Assembly (NCBI RefSeq): GCF_045038405.1 | Contig: NZ_CP173660.1 | Span: 868,001-932,000, forward strand | Origin: Sellimonas caecigallum | GTDB lineage: Bacteria; Bacillota; Clostridia; Lachnospirales; Lachnospiraceae | Reading direction: 5' to 3' | DNA length: 64,000 bases | Shown: positions 39,855 to 48,999 of the stretch, piece by piece | How positions within the stretch are numbered: the first letter of the stretch is position 1 | How the letters are laid out: each line of letters starts with the position of its first letter | Program-made: the position numbers and the translations under genes | The notes under the pieces: model-generated | Told to the model about the DNA's origin: nothing | What the model saw: only the letters and a program-made list of their open reading frames with translations | Databases searched by the model: none

Positions 39855-41312
39855 TTACAGGACACAAAGTGTCTGCTTCCCTGCTTTTGATGCCCACAAT
39901 TCTCTTTCATTTTCTTTCAGGTAAATCCGTGTTGTAAATACCATCGCCCCTCCATTGATAAATATTTCCATAATGGAACTGTCAATCAGAATTTCCACGT
40001 TTTCCACATCCATCTCAAGGATCCCTGTCCGCTTTTTTCTTCCTCCTCCGCAGGCAGCTGCTTCTCCGGTTTCCATCAAAAAGGAAAGCTCAGCATGTTT
40101 TTCTTTTACCGAGAATGTCGCTCCATTTTCCGGTCCGCCTACACAAAGCCTCCAGCCTTCCGGACTGATATTGTCAACTGTAAGCCGAACTGTCTTTTTC
40201 CCCCAGAAAAATCTTTCCCCATTCCAGTTTTCCACTTTCCACGGAAGACTTTCCACTTCGTGTACCGGTTCCTGAAGTATCTTTCCATTTTGAAGAGTCA
40301 GCTCTCTTGGAATAGTAAGACAATGCTGCCATCCATTTTCCACCGACAAATTCCGATGCTCTTCCCCTGTATCCGGAACTCCTGCCCATCCGATAAGGAT
40401 CCGTCTTCCCTTATCATCTTCAAAGGTCTGAGGCGCATAAAAATCAAATCCCATATCCCACTCGACAAAGTCATCTTCGATCGTTTCCATCTGGGACATC
40501 AGGACATAGCCGGACTGATACCGATTTTGGAAGCGTCCTTCTTCTGTCGGAAGTCCCTGCGGACAAAATGACAAGATTTCTATCTTTTTGTCTTCATCGG
40601 CATCTTCCATGACAAACAGATCCGGGCATTCCCACATATATCCAAAATTGTTTTCCGGCAGGATCTCCTGATCCAGATCCCAGTGCTGCTTATCTTCAGA
40701 TACATAGACAAGTGCACATCCCTTATCCTTCCGCGTCCCGTCCTTCCGGTACGCTCTGGCGCGCGCGCCTAGTATCATCCGGTACTTTCCATCCTCTTTC
40801 CACACTTTCGGATCCCGAACATGCTCTGTCATATGTTCCGGGTAATCTTCCGGTCCAAGGAGTTTTCGTTTCTCAGACATATGCTGTCCGTCTTTTGTCG
40901 TTGCCATCATCTGGCTCGATATCCGTCCGGCATCGATATAGTCATAATCCCCCGGAAGCTTGACATTACCAGTGTAAAAAAGCGTCAGTTCCTCCCCTTC
41001 CACAAGTCCGGATCCCGAATATACTCCGCTTCTGTCTTCCGGTATGTCCGGCGCCATGACCGGATCGTGGTATTCCCAGTGGAGCAGGTCTGTGCTTGTA
41101 CAGTGCCCCCAAAATCCGTCCCCACCGTTTACACTGAACGGAGCGTACTGAAAGTATGTCTGATATATTCCTTTAAACTGACAAAGACCGTTCGGATCGT
41201 TAAGCCATCCTACCGGAGGCATGATATGATAGTTTGTCCGGAAAGGACAGTATTTCACTGTCCCTCCCTTCTTTTTCTCTTCTTCTCTGACTTTCTGAAC
41301 CCAGTTTTTCAT
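39855..41312 (-). CDS. scrB: GH32 sucrose-6-phosphate hydrolase
   Basis: A 485-residue GH32 enzyme that splits sucrose 6-phosphate to glucose 6-phosphate and fructose in the cytoplasm. Motifs: WLNDPNG (residues 36-42, nucleophile Asp39), HVRDPKV with the transition-state Asp, and MWECPDLF with the acid/base Glu. A C-terminal beta-sandwich closes it. Its length is usual for ScrB/SacA. It lies 13 bp after the sucrose-type PTS gene, which delivers the phosphorylated sugar. No signal peptide is seen. Confidence 0.93.
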   Translation of the reverse strand: MKNWVQKVREEEKKKGGTVKYCPFRTNYHIMPPVGWLNDPNGLCQFKGIYQTYFQYAPFSVNGGDGFWGHCTSTDLLHWEYHDPVMAPDIPEDRSGVYSGSGLVEGEELTLFYTGNVKLPGDYDYIDAGRISSQMMATTKDGQHMSEKRKLLGPEDYPEHMTEHVRDPKVWKEDGKYRMILGARARAYRKDGTRKDKGCALVYVSEDKQHWDLDQEILPENNFGYMWECPDLFVMEDADEDKKIEILSFCPQGLPTEEGRFQNRYQSGYVLMSQMETIEDDFVEWDMGFDFYAPQTFEDDKGRRILIGWAGVPDTGEEHRNLSVENGWQHCLTIPRELTLQNGKILQEPVHEVESLPWKVENWNGERFFWGKKTVRLTVDNISPEGWRLCVGGPENGATFSVKEKHAELSFLMETGEAAACGGGRKKRTGILEMDVENVEILIDSSIMEIFINGGAMVFTTRIYLKENERELWASKAGKQTLCVL

Positions 41313-41324
41313 TGTACTCCCTCT

Positions 41325-43247
41325 TTACCTCACAATCTCCGCAATCTTGTCTCCTACTGACACACGGCCTTCTTTCGTCCGTTGTATATGAACCCCTTCC
41401 GGAAGTTCTGTAAATACCATGCAGACAGTCGTATCGTATCCTTCAGCTGCAATCTTCTCTTTATCAAACTCCAGGATACAGTCTCCTGCTTTCAACTCCT
41501 GTCCTTCTTTTGCACACAAATCAAAATACTTTCCTGCCAGATTGACTGTATCGATTCCGACGTGAATCAAAATTCCATTGCCAGCCTTTGTGCGAAGTCC
41601 TACCGCATGTTTCGTATCTGTGACCATCTCCACGGTGCAGTCCGCCGGTGCAAAGACCTTCCCCTCCTCTGGGAGGATTGCCACACCGTCTCCAAGTACC
41701 TTCTGGGAAAAGGTCGGATCGTTTACTTCCTCGATTCCCATGCATTCTCCGGACACAAAGGCGTCTATCTCTTCCGGAAGGTTTCCCTGATGCGCTGTCT
41801 CTTCTGTCGATTTCTCCGGGATGGACGTCACAGTTTCTTTCTTTCTGTCAAATGCCGCTCCCAGAAGAAATGCAAAGAGAAATCCGGCTCCCAGTGCCGC
41901 CGTATGTGCGATGATGTAACTTACATACCCATTGTCTGCCGGGTCTGCCAGTGCGATCCCTGGCACAACCGTCGTACCAAATCCAAGGGCTGCCAGATTC
42001 GTCACATATACGATGACGCCACCGATTGCGCCGCCGATACATCCCCCAATAAGCGGATAACGGTACCGAAGGTTCACACCAAACAGTGCTGGTTCTGTGA
42101 TTCCAAAGAGAACGGATACAAAACTTGGAATGCAAAGTTCTCTTGCCTTTGCTTCTTTTCTGTTTCTTGCAAGATATCCTAACACCGCCCCGCCCTGGGC
42201 GATGATAGCCACGGACATAAGCGGATTCAGGAAATTCCTTCCCGTATCTACAAGAAGCTGCGATTCGATGGCTCCGAACACATGGTGCAGACCAGTGATG
42301 ACGATCAGCTGCTGAACACCGGAGAATGCAGCGTATCCAACCACACCGAGATTTTCCGTCATCCACACGAGTACATTTGTGATGCCGGATGCCAGCCCCC
42401 GGCCGATCGGTCCGATGATCATAAAGAGAAGGAACGCGCTTACCAAAGTTGTCAGAAGCGGAGATACCAAAAGCCGTATCACTTCCGGCACTTTTTTCTC
42501 AAAGAAAACATCCAGTTTTGCCGTCACGATACCGATCAGAAGCGCTACGATGATCCCTCCCTGGAATCCAATCAGATCCACTCCAAATCCGAAGATATGC
42601 AGCGTCGTCACTTCCACGGTCCCCTGTGCTGCCGCATAGGCATCTGCCAAGCTTGTGGAAAGCATGATACAGCCGATGACGATCCCCATGATCGGCCTTC
42701 CTCCGAACCGCTTAACCGTACTGTAAGCGACACAAAGCGGCAGGAAACCAAAGATCGCACCAGAGGAAATATTGATCAGCCGCGCAATACCATAAAGTGT
42801 ATCGTTGCTTTCCACGATCTTTAGATTTCCAAGAACACTGGAAAGCCCTGTCAAAAGCGCTGCCGCCAGGATTCCCGGCATGATCTCGATAAAGACATCC
42901 GACAGTGCCTTAACAGCCCGCTGCAGCGGATTCATCCTTTTATTTGCCTTTGTCTTCAAATCCCCCAGGCTCATGCTGTCCATATGGAGAGATTCCGCCA
43001 AAACCTGGCATACATCATTTACAAGCCCTGCTCCGAAAATGATCTGGAGCTGATCCCCTGCCACAAAAACACCTTTTACAAGATCCACATCTTCAATCTT
43101 TTTGATATCGGCCTTGTCGTTATCCTCCAAAACAAGCCTAAGCCGCGTCGCGCAGTGTGCGATTCCAAGAATGTTGTCTCTTCCTCCTGCAAGTCGGACG
43201 AGGTCGCCAGCTATGTTTTCATAGCGTTTTCTTTTTTCCGCATCCAT
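41325..43247 (-). CDS. scrA: PTS sucrose-family transporter EIIBCA
   Basis: A 640-residue fused permease of the beta-glucoside/sucrose class. EIIB (residues 1-90) has the phosphocysteine in HCATRLRL (Cys32). EIIC (about 105-465) has ten helices and the motif GITEPALFGVNLRYRYP. EIIA (about 500-640) has the phosphohistidine in IHVGIDTVNL (about His562). It imports and phosphorylates sucrose using PEP-derived phosphate via Enzyme I and HPr. GGAGG precedes the ATG. The operon is divergent from an AraC regulator. Trehalose or beta-glucoside transport is less likely, given the ScrB gene. Confidence 0.92.
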   Translation of the reverse strand: MDAEKRKRYENIAGDLVRLAGGRDNILGIAHCATRLRLVLEDNDKADIKKIEDVDLVKGVFVAGDQLQIIFGAGLVNDVCQVLAESLHMDSMSLGDLKTKANKRMNPLQRAVKALSDVFIEIMPGILAAALLTGLSSVLGNLKIVESNDTLYGIARLINISSGAIFGFLPLCVAYSTVKRFGGRPIMGIVIGCIMLSTSLADAYAAAQGTVEVTTLHIFGFGVDLIGFQGGIIVALLIGIVTAKLDVFFEKKVPEVIRLLVSPLLTTLVSAFLLFMIIGPIGRGLASGITNVLVWMTENLGVVGYAAFSGVQQLIVITGLHHVFGAIESQLLVDTGRNFLNPLMSVAIIAQGGAVLGYLARNRKEAKARELCIPSFVSVLFGITEPALFGVNLRYRYPLIGGCIGGAIGGVIVYVTNLAALGFGTTVVPGIALADPADNGYVSYIIAHTAALGAGFLFAFLLGAAFDRKKETVTSIPEKSTEETAHQGNLPEEIDAFVSGECMGIEEVNDPTFSQKVLGDGVAILPEEGKVFAPADCTVEMVTDTKHAVGLRTKAGNGILIHVGIDTVNLAGKYFDLCAKEGQELKAGDCILEFDKEKIAAEGYDTTVCMVFTELPEGVHIQRTKEGRVSVGDKIAEIVR

Positions 43248-43313
43248 CTTTTAATACCTCCCGTTTTCATCTTATCCTTATAAAACTCCATTTTCCATGC
43301 ATTGCCGCGGCAT

Positions 43314-43338
43314 GAACAAATGCTGTTTTGATTTGTTC
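43314..43338. promoter_or_regulatory. Inverted repeat in the sucrose-PTS/AraC control region
   Basis: GAACAAAT-N9-ATTTGTTC is a perfect 8-bp dyad between the divergent genes, 67 bases before the PTS ATG. The minus strand also has two TATAAT boxes in adjacent CAGTATAAT repeats (43350-43370 area). The dyad may be an operator for the PTS operon. Confidence 0.5.
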
Positions 43339-43429
43339 TTGTAAATCTAATTATACTGGATTATACTGATATTAATATAGAGAAATGTTGTTTAACTATA
43401 CAGTTTTGTTGGCTCTTTTGGAGGTACTG

Positions 43430-44257
43430 ATGAAAGACTATATTTTTTCCAATGATTTTTCCCGCAATCTGGATGCCATGATCTACACTTGCGGGTATGA
43501 GACGTGCGCCCCGTCGCATCATTATGGTCCCGTCGTCCGAAGCGGATATCTCATCCACTACATTCTCAAGGGAAAAGGAATCTACAAGACAGACGGGCAT
43601 ATCTATCAGCTCTCCGAAGGAGACGCTTTTTTGATACGCCCGAATACATTGATCTACTATGAAGCTGACAAATATGATCCATGGACTTACACGTGGATCG
43701 GTTTTCAGGGTATCAAAATGGAGTCCTATCTGAAGCGAACCTCCCTTCTGGATACCCCGTATTTCCACTACGGAAAAGATGACCGGGTCAGACTCTGCCA
43801 TGAAAAAATGTTTGAGGCCTACCAGCTCCCGGAAAACAGAGACCTTATCATGAACAGCATCCTGTACGAATATCTCTATCTTCTGGCGTGCAAATTTCCA
43901 CGCACTTCAATCCCACCCAAAGAGAGGAAGATTTCCTATGTGGAGGAAGCCCTCCGCTACATCGAAAACAACTATGCCCATACCGTAAACATCCAGGTCA
44001 TCGCCGACCATCTGAACATCGAGCGAACCTATCTGTACCGTTTGTTTAAGGATATTACCGGCATGTCCCCGCAGGAATACCTCCTGGACTACCGGATCCG
44101 CCGCTCCTGCTCCCTCTTAAAAGAGACTTCCCTTCCGGTCAGTGATATCGCCCGGTCTGTTGGCTACAATGACGCCCTTTATTTCTCCAGGCTTTTCCGC
44201 CAGAAAAAGGGACGGACGCCCACCGCGTACCGGAAAGAAAAACAGAGACTGTTGTAA
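43430..44257 (+). CDS. AraC-family regulator of the sucrose PTS operon
   Basis: A 275-residue regulator with an N-terminal cupin sugar-sensing domain (YILKGKGIYKTDGHIYQLSE, GDAFLIRPNT) and a C-terminal AraC HTH pair (about residues 175-270) ending YFSRLFRQKKGRTPTAYRKE. The ATG at 43430 follows GGAGG. It is divergent from scrA and likely activates it. In many bacteria sucrose operons use LacI-type ScrR or antiterminators, so an AraC type here is a variant. Confidence 0.9.
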   Translation: MKDYIFSNDFSRNLDAMIYTCGYETCAPSHHYGPVVRSGYLIHYILKGKGIYKTDGHIYQLSEGDAFLIRPNTLIYYEADKYDPWTYTWIGFQGIKMESYLKRTSLLDTPYFHYGKDDRVRLCHEKMFEAYQLPENRDLIMNSILYEYLYLLACKFPRTSIPPKERKISYVEEALRYIENNYAHTVNIQVIADHLNIERTYLYRLFKDITGMSPQEYLLDYRIRRSCSLLKETSLPVSDIARSVGYNDALYFSRLFRQKKGRTPTAYRKEKQRLL

Positions 44258-44271
44258 AACCGATAGTCCCT

Positions 44272-44751
44272 TTAATATAACGCCCCTACATACCCCTCTT
44301 CCTTAGGATACATAAAACACTCCCTTTTATCCCCGGACTCTATGATTTCCAAAACACGTTCCATTCCGATAGCAAGCTCCTTTTTCCGGAATTCCTCTTT
44401 TGAAATCCAGTAAACCTCTCCCTCATCAGAACTTTGCAGTGTTCCTGTATACTCGTCTGCCTTGTACAGAAAAACCACATTGTGGATCCCCTCTTTGGTC
44501 CAGTGATATACGCCGCAGAGCACGGGATTTTTGATCGACAAACCCGTCTCTTCCCAAACTTCCCGGATCATGGAGTCATGGAATGATTCTCCTCTTTCTA
44601 CATGCCCTCCCGGAAACGTAGTCCCTGAATAGCTGTCATCTACCTTGTCGAGAGCAAGGACATCTCCCCTGCCGTTCTCTACCATACACATATTCATGAA
44701 TCTAACCAGTTCTGTCCGGTTTTCTGTCTTTGGATCATTTTTATATGGCAA
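44272..44751 (-). CDS. Nudix hydrolase, 8-oxo-dGTP-phosphatase type
   Basis: A 159-residue Nudix protein. The box G-x5-E-x7-R-E-x2-E-E-x-G is exact, starting GHVERGESFHD near residue 55. Relatives are MutT-like pyrophosphatases that clean oxidised nucleotides, or act on dNTPs or sugars. I suggest the TTG at 44751 (nine bases from AAGGAG) over an ATG only a base away from that site. It is convergent with the AraC gene. The exact substrate is unknown. Confidence 0.85.
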   Translation of the reverse strand: MPYKNDPKTENRTELVRFMNMCMVENGRGDVLALDKVDDSYSGTTFPGGHVERGESFHDSMIREVWEETGLSIKNPVLCGVYHWTKEGIHNVVFLYKADEYTGTLQSSDEGEVYWISKEEFRKKELAIGMERVLEIIESGDKRECFMYPKEEGYVGALY

Positions 44752-44790
44752 CCTTCTCATCTCCTTATTCCCTTTTCTGTTCTCATGGGA

Positions 44791-45384
44791 TCAGACAGGA
44801 AACAGCATCATCTGTTCATATTCCGCGTGCCTTTTCAGCTCCGCCGGTATCTGCCTCAATATTTCATCTATCGCATTGCCATTTCGCAGCCATAGTTCGA
44901 TCTGATCTTTCTCTAAAATTAGCGGCATCCTGTCATGTACATTTTGCATGGACTTATTTGCCTGTGTCGTCAGGATCACAAACCGTTCTTCGTTTTCCAA
45001 CATATCAAAGAACCCCGCCATATACAGCACTTTTCCATCACTTCTTCGGAACGTACTTTTCTCTTTATTGGTATTCCACTCATAAAAATGGCTTGCCGGT
45101 ATGACTGCCCGGTGATATCTTATACCGTTCTCAAATATCTTTTTATCCCGGACAGATTCCGCTCTGGCATTGATGATTACCCCTGTATTCCTGATTCCGG
45201 GATATCCCCATCTTTGACTGGAAAGCCGGATCCCATTCTCACTCCACGTAAGAACCGGTGCCCATTCGGTAGGACGGATATCTCTTGCGAAACATACTCT
45301 CTCCAAATCCCTCTCCCGTCCAGGGACTGCCATCTTTATCATATCCTGCAATATGGTATTGTCTATGTAAAAAATGCTGCACAT
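44791..45384 (-). CDS. SOS response-associated peptidase (HMCES/YedK family)
   Basis: A 197-residue SRAP protein. Cys2 directly after Met is the nucleophile that forms a covalent thiazolidine link with abasic sites in single-stranded DNA. The family blocks are present: INARAES, HFYEWN near residue 105, and the late HDRMPLIL with catalytic His. It protects stalled forks from abasic-site cleavage. It lies 30 bp upstream of the Nudix gene on the same strand, forming a small DNA/nucleotide-quality group. Confidence 0.93.
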   Translation of the reverse strand: MCSIFYIDNTILQDMIKMAVPGRERDLERVCFARDIRPTEWAPVLTWSENGIRLSSQRWGYPGIRNTGVIINARAESVRDKKIFENGIRYHRAVIPASHFYEWNTNKEKSTFRRSDGKVLYMAGFFDMLENEERFVILTTQANKSMQNVHDRMPLILEKDQIELWLRNGNAIDEILRQIPAELKRHAEYEQMMLFPV

Positions 45385-45527
45385 CTTCTATCTCTTCTCT
45401 CCTGGAATGTGGACGCTATAATCTGAAAAAACCCTTTTTCATAAGTCACAACTTTTACATATCATAATTATACGCAGTATCGTGCAGCACATCAATAGCA
45501 ATGTCTGGTTTTCAATCTCTCTTACAA

Positions 45528-45564
45528 AACAGACCATGTACAGTTACTCTGCACATGGTCTGTT
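45528..45564 (-). terminator. Terminator-like hairpin after the GNAT gene
   Basis: A 12-bp perfect stem AACAGACCATGT/ACATGGTCTGTT followed by TTG on the minus strand. The U-run is weak, but the position just beyond the GNAT stop fits. Confidence 0.65.
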
Positions 45565-45575
45565 CTCCTTTTCCC

Positions 45576-46028
45576 TTATTTTTGCTCATGCACGTACATC
45601 CGTGACAACGCTTCCTCTCCATCTCCCTGGACCATACAGTAATATTTCCATCCATACCTTTCATAAAATGCGGTATGATCCGTGATCAGATAAAGCGTGT
45701 CTGTCCCGAGATTTTTCATATCTTCACATACAAACCGGAGCATTTCTCCCGCAATTCCCCGACAGCGATGTGTCTCCTCCACATAGACCGCGCACACATT
45801 CGGAGCCAGATCTTTCCGGTCGTGAAAATCATTGTCTATCACGCCCAAGCCCCCTATGATCTTTTCTCCTTCCATGGCAACATACCACTGTGGTACCGTT
45901 TGTTCATTTTTGAGACATTCTTCCATACTTTCCCGGTACTCTTCCAGCGGGATTCCCCATTTCTCATGAAACCACACTGCCGCTGCATCGGCTAATTCTG
46001 CATGTTCTCTGATCTTTTGAATTTTCAC
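45576..46028 (-). CDS. GNAT-family N-acetyltransferase
   Basis: A 150-residue GNAT enzyme. VYVEETHRCRGIAGEMLRFV holds the R/Q-x-x-G-x-G/A acetyl-CoA loop, preceded by GGLGVIDNDFHDRKDL. The C-terminal HTAFYERYGWKYY is typical. I prefer the GTG start at 46028, ten bases from AGGAGG, over a TTG only four away. The substrate is unknown. The hairpin at 45528 ends the transcript. Confidence 0.82.
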   Translation of the reverse strand: MKIQKIREHAELADAAAVWFHEKWGIPLEEYRESMEECLKNEQTVPQWYVAMEGEKIIGGLGVIDNDFHDRKDLAPNVCAVYVEETHRCRGIAGEMLRFVCEDMKNLGTDTLYLITDHTAFYERYGWKYYCMVQGDGEEALSRMYVHEQK

Positions 46029-46093
46029 AGACAACGTTCCTCCTTATTTCCCTATCTACAAATCTTCCTTGGCCGTTGATTTCTATATAAATC

Positions 46094-46861
46094 CTACCAT
46101 ACAATTTCTTCCGGATATTGAATTACCGGATCTTCCAGATCATAAATGCTTACCCCTTCTTCTCTGGCCCAATATTTGAACTCTCTCTCCATGTTATAAT
46201 ATGTCTGTGGTTTTTTCACAAATCGCTTTGCGATATTCTTGAGTTTATTGCCACGTTTTTCCACCGAAGTTTTTAATAACTCAACGTTACATTTATCAAC
46301 ATACTGTGTCACGTAATTAATGTAATCCTCATGGGAATTCTGCGCAAGGCGAATTATTTTTTCCAATTCTTCATCTCCGATAACCTCCCCGAGTGCCTGC
46401 CATATTACCGCACACAACAAATTCAAATTAGCCTTATCCTCAAGATAATATCCATATGGAATTGGAGGAAGCCCCATATCTGCACACCGCGAACGGCGTC
46501 CATAATAGCATGCCGCAAGCTGATAAAACTTTGGAATCGTCACAGCTACAAAAATAGCTTCCGGGAACAATATATTCACACTATAGTATACATTCTGCGT
46601 GGGCGTGATCATTTCATGCCATTTCATGATTTCCTGATTCATTCCATTATCTTCCAACACAATATCACGGTCCCCCATAAATGCATGACGAATGTCATAG
46701 CAGATTCCAAGCAGACGATTTTTTACTCCGTAGTAAACATCCATATGCTCTTCTTCCGTTATTGTCATACGATGAATACTGTCTACTAATCTGTAAAAAT
46801 CTCCAAAATCACCCTGTATATTAATCCCTGTCAAATGTGTCGTTGGTTTCGCTTTTAACAT
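46094..46861 (-). CDS. Conserved hypothetical protein (possibly DUF6904)
   Basis: A 255-residue soluble protein with no membrane helix or signal. Residues about 25-125 contain RLVDSIHRMTITEEEH, GICYDIRHAFMGDRDIVLED and YYSVNILFPEAIFVAVTIPK. I recall such blocks from a Firmicute family of unknown function, DUF6904, but cannot confirm it. AAGGAG precedes the ATG. It lies between two GNAT genes on the same strand. No catalytic motif is obvious. Confidence 0.55.
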   Translation of the reverse strand: MLKAKPTTHLTGINIQGDFGDFYRLVDSIHRMTITEEEHMDVYYGVKNRLLGICYDIRHAFMGDRDIVLEDNGMNQEIMKWHEMITPTQNVYYSVNILFPEAIFVAVTIPKFYQLAACYYGRRSRCADMGLPPIPYGYYLEDKANLNLLCAVIWQALGEVIGDEELEKIIRLAQNSHEDYINYVTQYVDKCNVELLKTSVEKRGNKLKNIAKRFVKKPQTYYNMEREFKYWAREEGVSIYDLEDPVIQYPEEIVW

Positions 46862-46904
46862 ACCGCCCTTCTCCTTTCGCTATTGTTATCCGAAAATCGA
46901 CAAA

Positions 46905-47675
46905 TTATTGCCGATTCATTTCATTTACCATCTCTGCAGGTTTTGCTGTCATTTCCACCCACGCAGGCAGAAAACCGCTTTTGACAGCATTGCGCACAGA
47001 TCTGATATTGGACCATGCCGAACAATAAAAAGGAACTTTTTCTCTTTTTAATATTTCTTCCGCCAACGTGCTGGTAAGTGAAGATGCGATTCCTTTTCTT
47101 CTGTACTCCGGCAGTACATCTACACCAATCTGCCACATTGTATCACAATCGGCAGAGCACCCCGAAAGTCCAATCAGTTTGCCGCCATCATATGCGCCAA
47201 CCCCCAGAACATCCAGCTGTTTTCTGTCTTCACATAAGGCGTTTGCCCACTGTGGCTGATACAGCTCGGCGAAATCTTTCTGTTCCAAAACTTTCAGCTC
47301 ATAATCACAAGGCAGCGCACGCAGCTTTTCAACATCCGGCAAATAATATTCTGCCATAAAGCATACTTTTTGTCCTCTCTTTGACAGCCTTTCCTCAAGC
47401 CAGTGCATATTTGGTGTTTCAAAACAATGATAAAACTCGTATCTTCCTATGTATTCTTCCACAATATCTTTATATTCTTCCCGCACCGATGCTACGATAT
47501 TGTTTCCATAGGAGACCAAATTACAGGCAATCGGTTCTCTATAATATTTTCGTGCTTTCTCGCCCACACAGGATGTGACAACGACATGGTGCTCACAGAG
47601 AAAATCTGACGCTTTGCAATTGATGTCTGCTGCCGACTGCTCCATTGCAATCCGCAGGATATCTTTATTTGTCAT
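46905..47675 (-). CDS. GNAT-family N-acetyltransferase, two-domain
   Basis: A 256-residue protein. The C-terminal GNAT domain includes MWQIGVDVLPEYRRKGIASS with the acetyl-CoA-binding loop, and CSAWSNIRSVRNAVKSGF. The N-terminal 120 residues (containing FLCEHHVVVTSCVGEKAR and ETPNMHWLEERLSKRG) form a separate domain seen in some GNATs. The ATG at 47675 follows GAGG. Substrate is not known. Confidence 0.83.
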   Translation of the reverse strand: MTNKDILRIAMEQSAADINCKASDFLCEHHVVVTSCVGEKARKYYREPIACNLVSYGNNIVASVREEYKDIVEEYIGRYEFYHCFETPNMHWLEERLSKRGQKVCFMAEYYLPDVEKLRALPCDYELKVLEQKDFAELYQPQWANALCEDRKQLDVLGVGAYDGGKLIGLSGCSADCDTMWQIGVDVLPEYRRKGIASSLTSTLAEEILKREKVPFYCSAWSNIRSVRNAVKSGFLPAWVEMTAKPAEMVNEMNRQ

Positions 47676-47740
47676 AATTTTTCCTCGCTTTCTTCTCCTA
47701 ATCCTGTGAATATTGTAATCAAACAAATGTTGTTTGTAAA

Positions 47741-48268
47741 TTACCCTTGCAAATATTCCATCAGCGGCAGCAGATATTTTTTATCTGTCCAGTCGCACGT
47801 TTGCCCTACCGCGCACATAAGCGCCTGCATCCACGGTTCGTATGTACTTGGGTCTTTTTTTGCAATCGATTTTTGCAGTATCTTGCACAAAGTTCTGTCT
47901 TTCCATGTCATTTTGGCTTCATCCCAGGCTCCTCGGCCATAAAAAACAGGGATTCCTTTTAAATCATCTTTTAGATTATGTTTTTTGATCTCTTCAAAGG
48001 CATTTTCATCATATGGAGAAGCCCCCACGCAGAATATTGCAATCTTTTTTTGTTTCCATCTCCCGATATTCTTTTTTAAAACCGACAATCCCGCTATGCC
48101 TGAAGCATATATGCCACCGCACAGAACGATCATTTCATAGTTTGCCACATCATCGACAAGAACCTTCGATGCTTCTACACAATCAAAATCCGTCATTTCT
48201 TTTAGCCAGTCTACATATTTTTTCGTTGCCCCATACTTAGACCGATAAATGATAATCCCCTTTTTCAT
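47741..48268 (-). CDS. Flavodoxin-domain protein
   Basis: A 175-residue FMN-binding protein. The phosphate loop is IIYRSKYGATKKYVDWL at the N-terminus; VLCGGIYASGIAGLS and FCVGASPYDE contact flavin. It resembles HemG/flavodoxin-5 proteins that accept electrons. It is 22 bp downstream of a TetR regulator on the same strand and is probably controlled by it. The physiological redox partner is not shown. Confidence 0.87.
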   Translation of the reverse strand: MKKGIIIYRSKYGATKKYVDWLKEMTDFDCVEASKVLVDDVANYEMIVLCGGIYASGIAGLSVLKKNIGRWKQKKIAIFCVGASPYDENAFEEIKKHNLKDDLKGIPVFYGRGAWDEAKMTWKDRTLCKILQKSIAKKDPSTYEPWMQALMCAVGQTCDWTDKKYLLPLMEYLQG

Positions 48269-48289
48269 AACGAACTCCTTTCCGCTTCC

Positions 48290-48850
48290 TTAAGCATACA
48301 GTGCCTGCTTTAAAAATGTCTCATAAGCAGCTTCTAACTGCATATATATTTCATCCGCTGAAATTCCCGGCTCAGTAACCGAAAAAATTGTACCAATCCC
48401 GATCGTATAAATCAGCATATTCAGATGTAACTGCTTTGCCTTGTCCGTGCTTATGTTCAGCTGACCGGCAATAAATTCGGCAACATGAGGATCTGTTTCC
48501 TTTCTGTATAAATCGTCCAGAGAAGAAATCCCATTTCTCTGATGCAAAATAAATATGCGAAACAGCGCCGGCTCTTCTTTTGCCAACTGAATATAGACTC
48601 TGCCGGTACTGCGGAACAAGTCCTCTTTATCAATATGGGTTCTCACATAGTTCTGGATAAAGACACCCACCTGTTCAACGACATCTCTGCGCAATCCTTC
48701 CATATTTTTGCAGTAGCTGTAAATAGGCTGCACAGAGCAGCCTATCTTATCCGCTATATTTTTTACCATAACTTGTTCCATTCCGCTATTTCGCGCTATT
48801 TCAAAAGCAGCATTGACAACCATTTCTTTTGTAATTCTCTGTTTTGGCAT
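48290..48850 (-). CDS. TetR-family transcriptional repressor
   Basis: A 186-residue repressor. The N-terminal HTH is MEQVMVKNIADKIGCSVQ then PIYSYCKNMEGL. The C-terminal domain holds the ligand pocket; sequence there is not typical of TetR antibiotic repressors. A 9-3-9 palindrome 25 bp upstream of the ATG is an obvious operator. It would regulate its own transcript and the flavodoxin gene. Confidence 0.9.
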   Translation of the reverse strand: MPKQRITKEMVVNAAFEIARNSGMEQVMVKNIADKIGCSVQPIYSYCKNMEGLRRDVVEQVGVFIQNYVRTHIDKEDLFRSTGRVYIQLAKEEPALFRIFILHQRNGISSLDDLYRKETDPHVAEFIAGQLNISTDKAKQLHLNMLIYTIGIGTIFSVTEPGISADEIYMQLEAAYETFLKQALYA

Positions 48851-48874
48851 AAATGTTACCTCTTTATAATCATT

Positions 48875-48895
48875 TTATATAAATCGTTTATATAA
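48875..48895. promoter_or_regulatory. TetR operator palindrome
   Basis: A perfect 9-bp inverted repeat, TTATATAAA and TTTATATAA around TCG, sits just upstream of the TetR gene in AT-rich promoter DNA. It is the length and symmetry expected for a TetR-dimer site. Confidence 0.75.
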
Positions 48896-48938
48896 TATAA
48901 TTATATATATTTTTGTATCTCTCGTCAACTGCACAACA

Positions 48939-48966
48939 AAAAAGGCAAGGATTTTACACCTTGCCA
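48939..48966 (-). terminator. Rho-independent terminator after the decarboxylase pseudogene
   Basis: GGCAAGG/CCTTGCC with an 8-base loop, followed by TTTTTTG on the minus strand. Confidence 0.85.
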
Positions 48967-48999
48967 ATTTATAGAGAAACCCAACGTTTTATCATCTGT

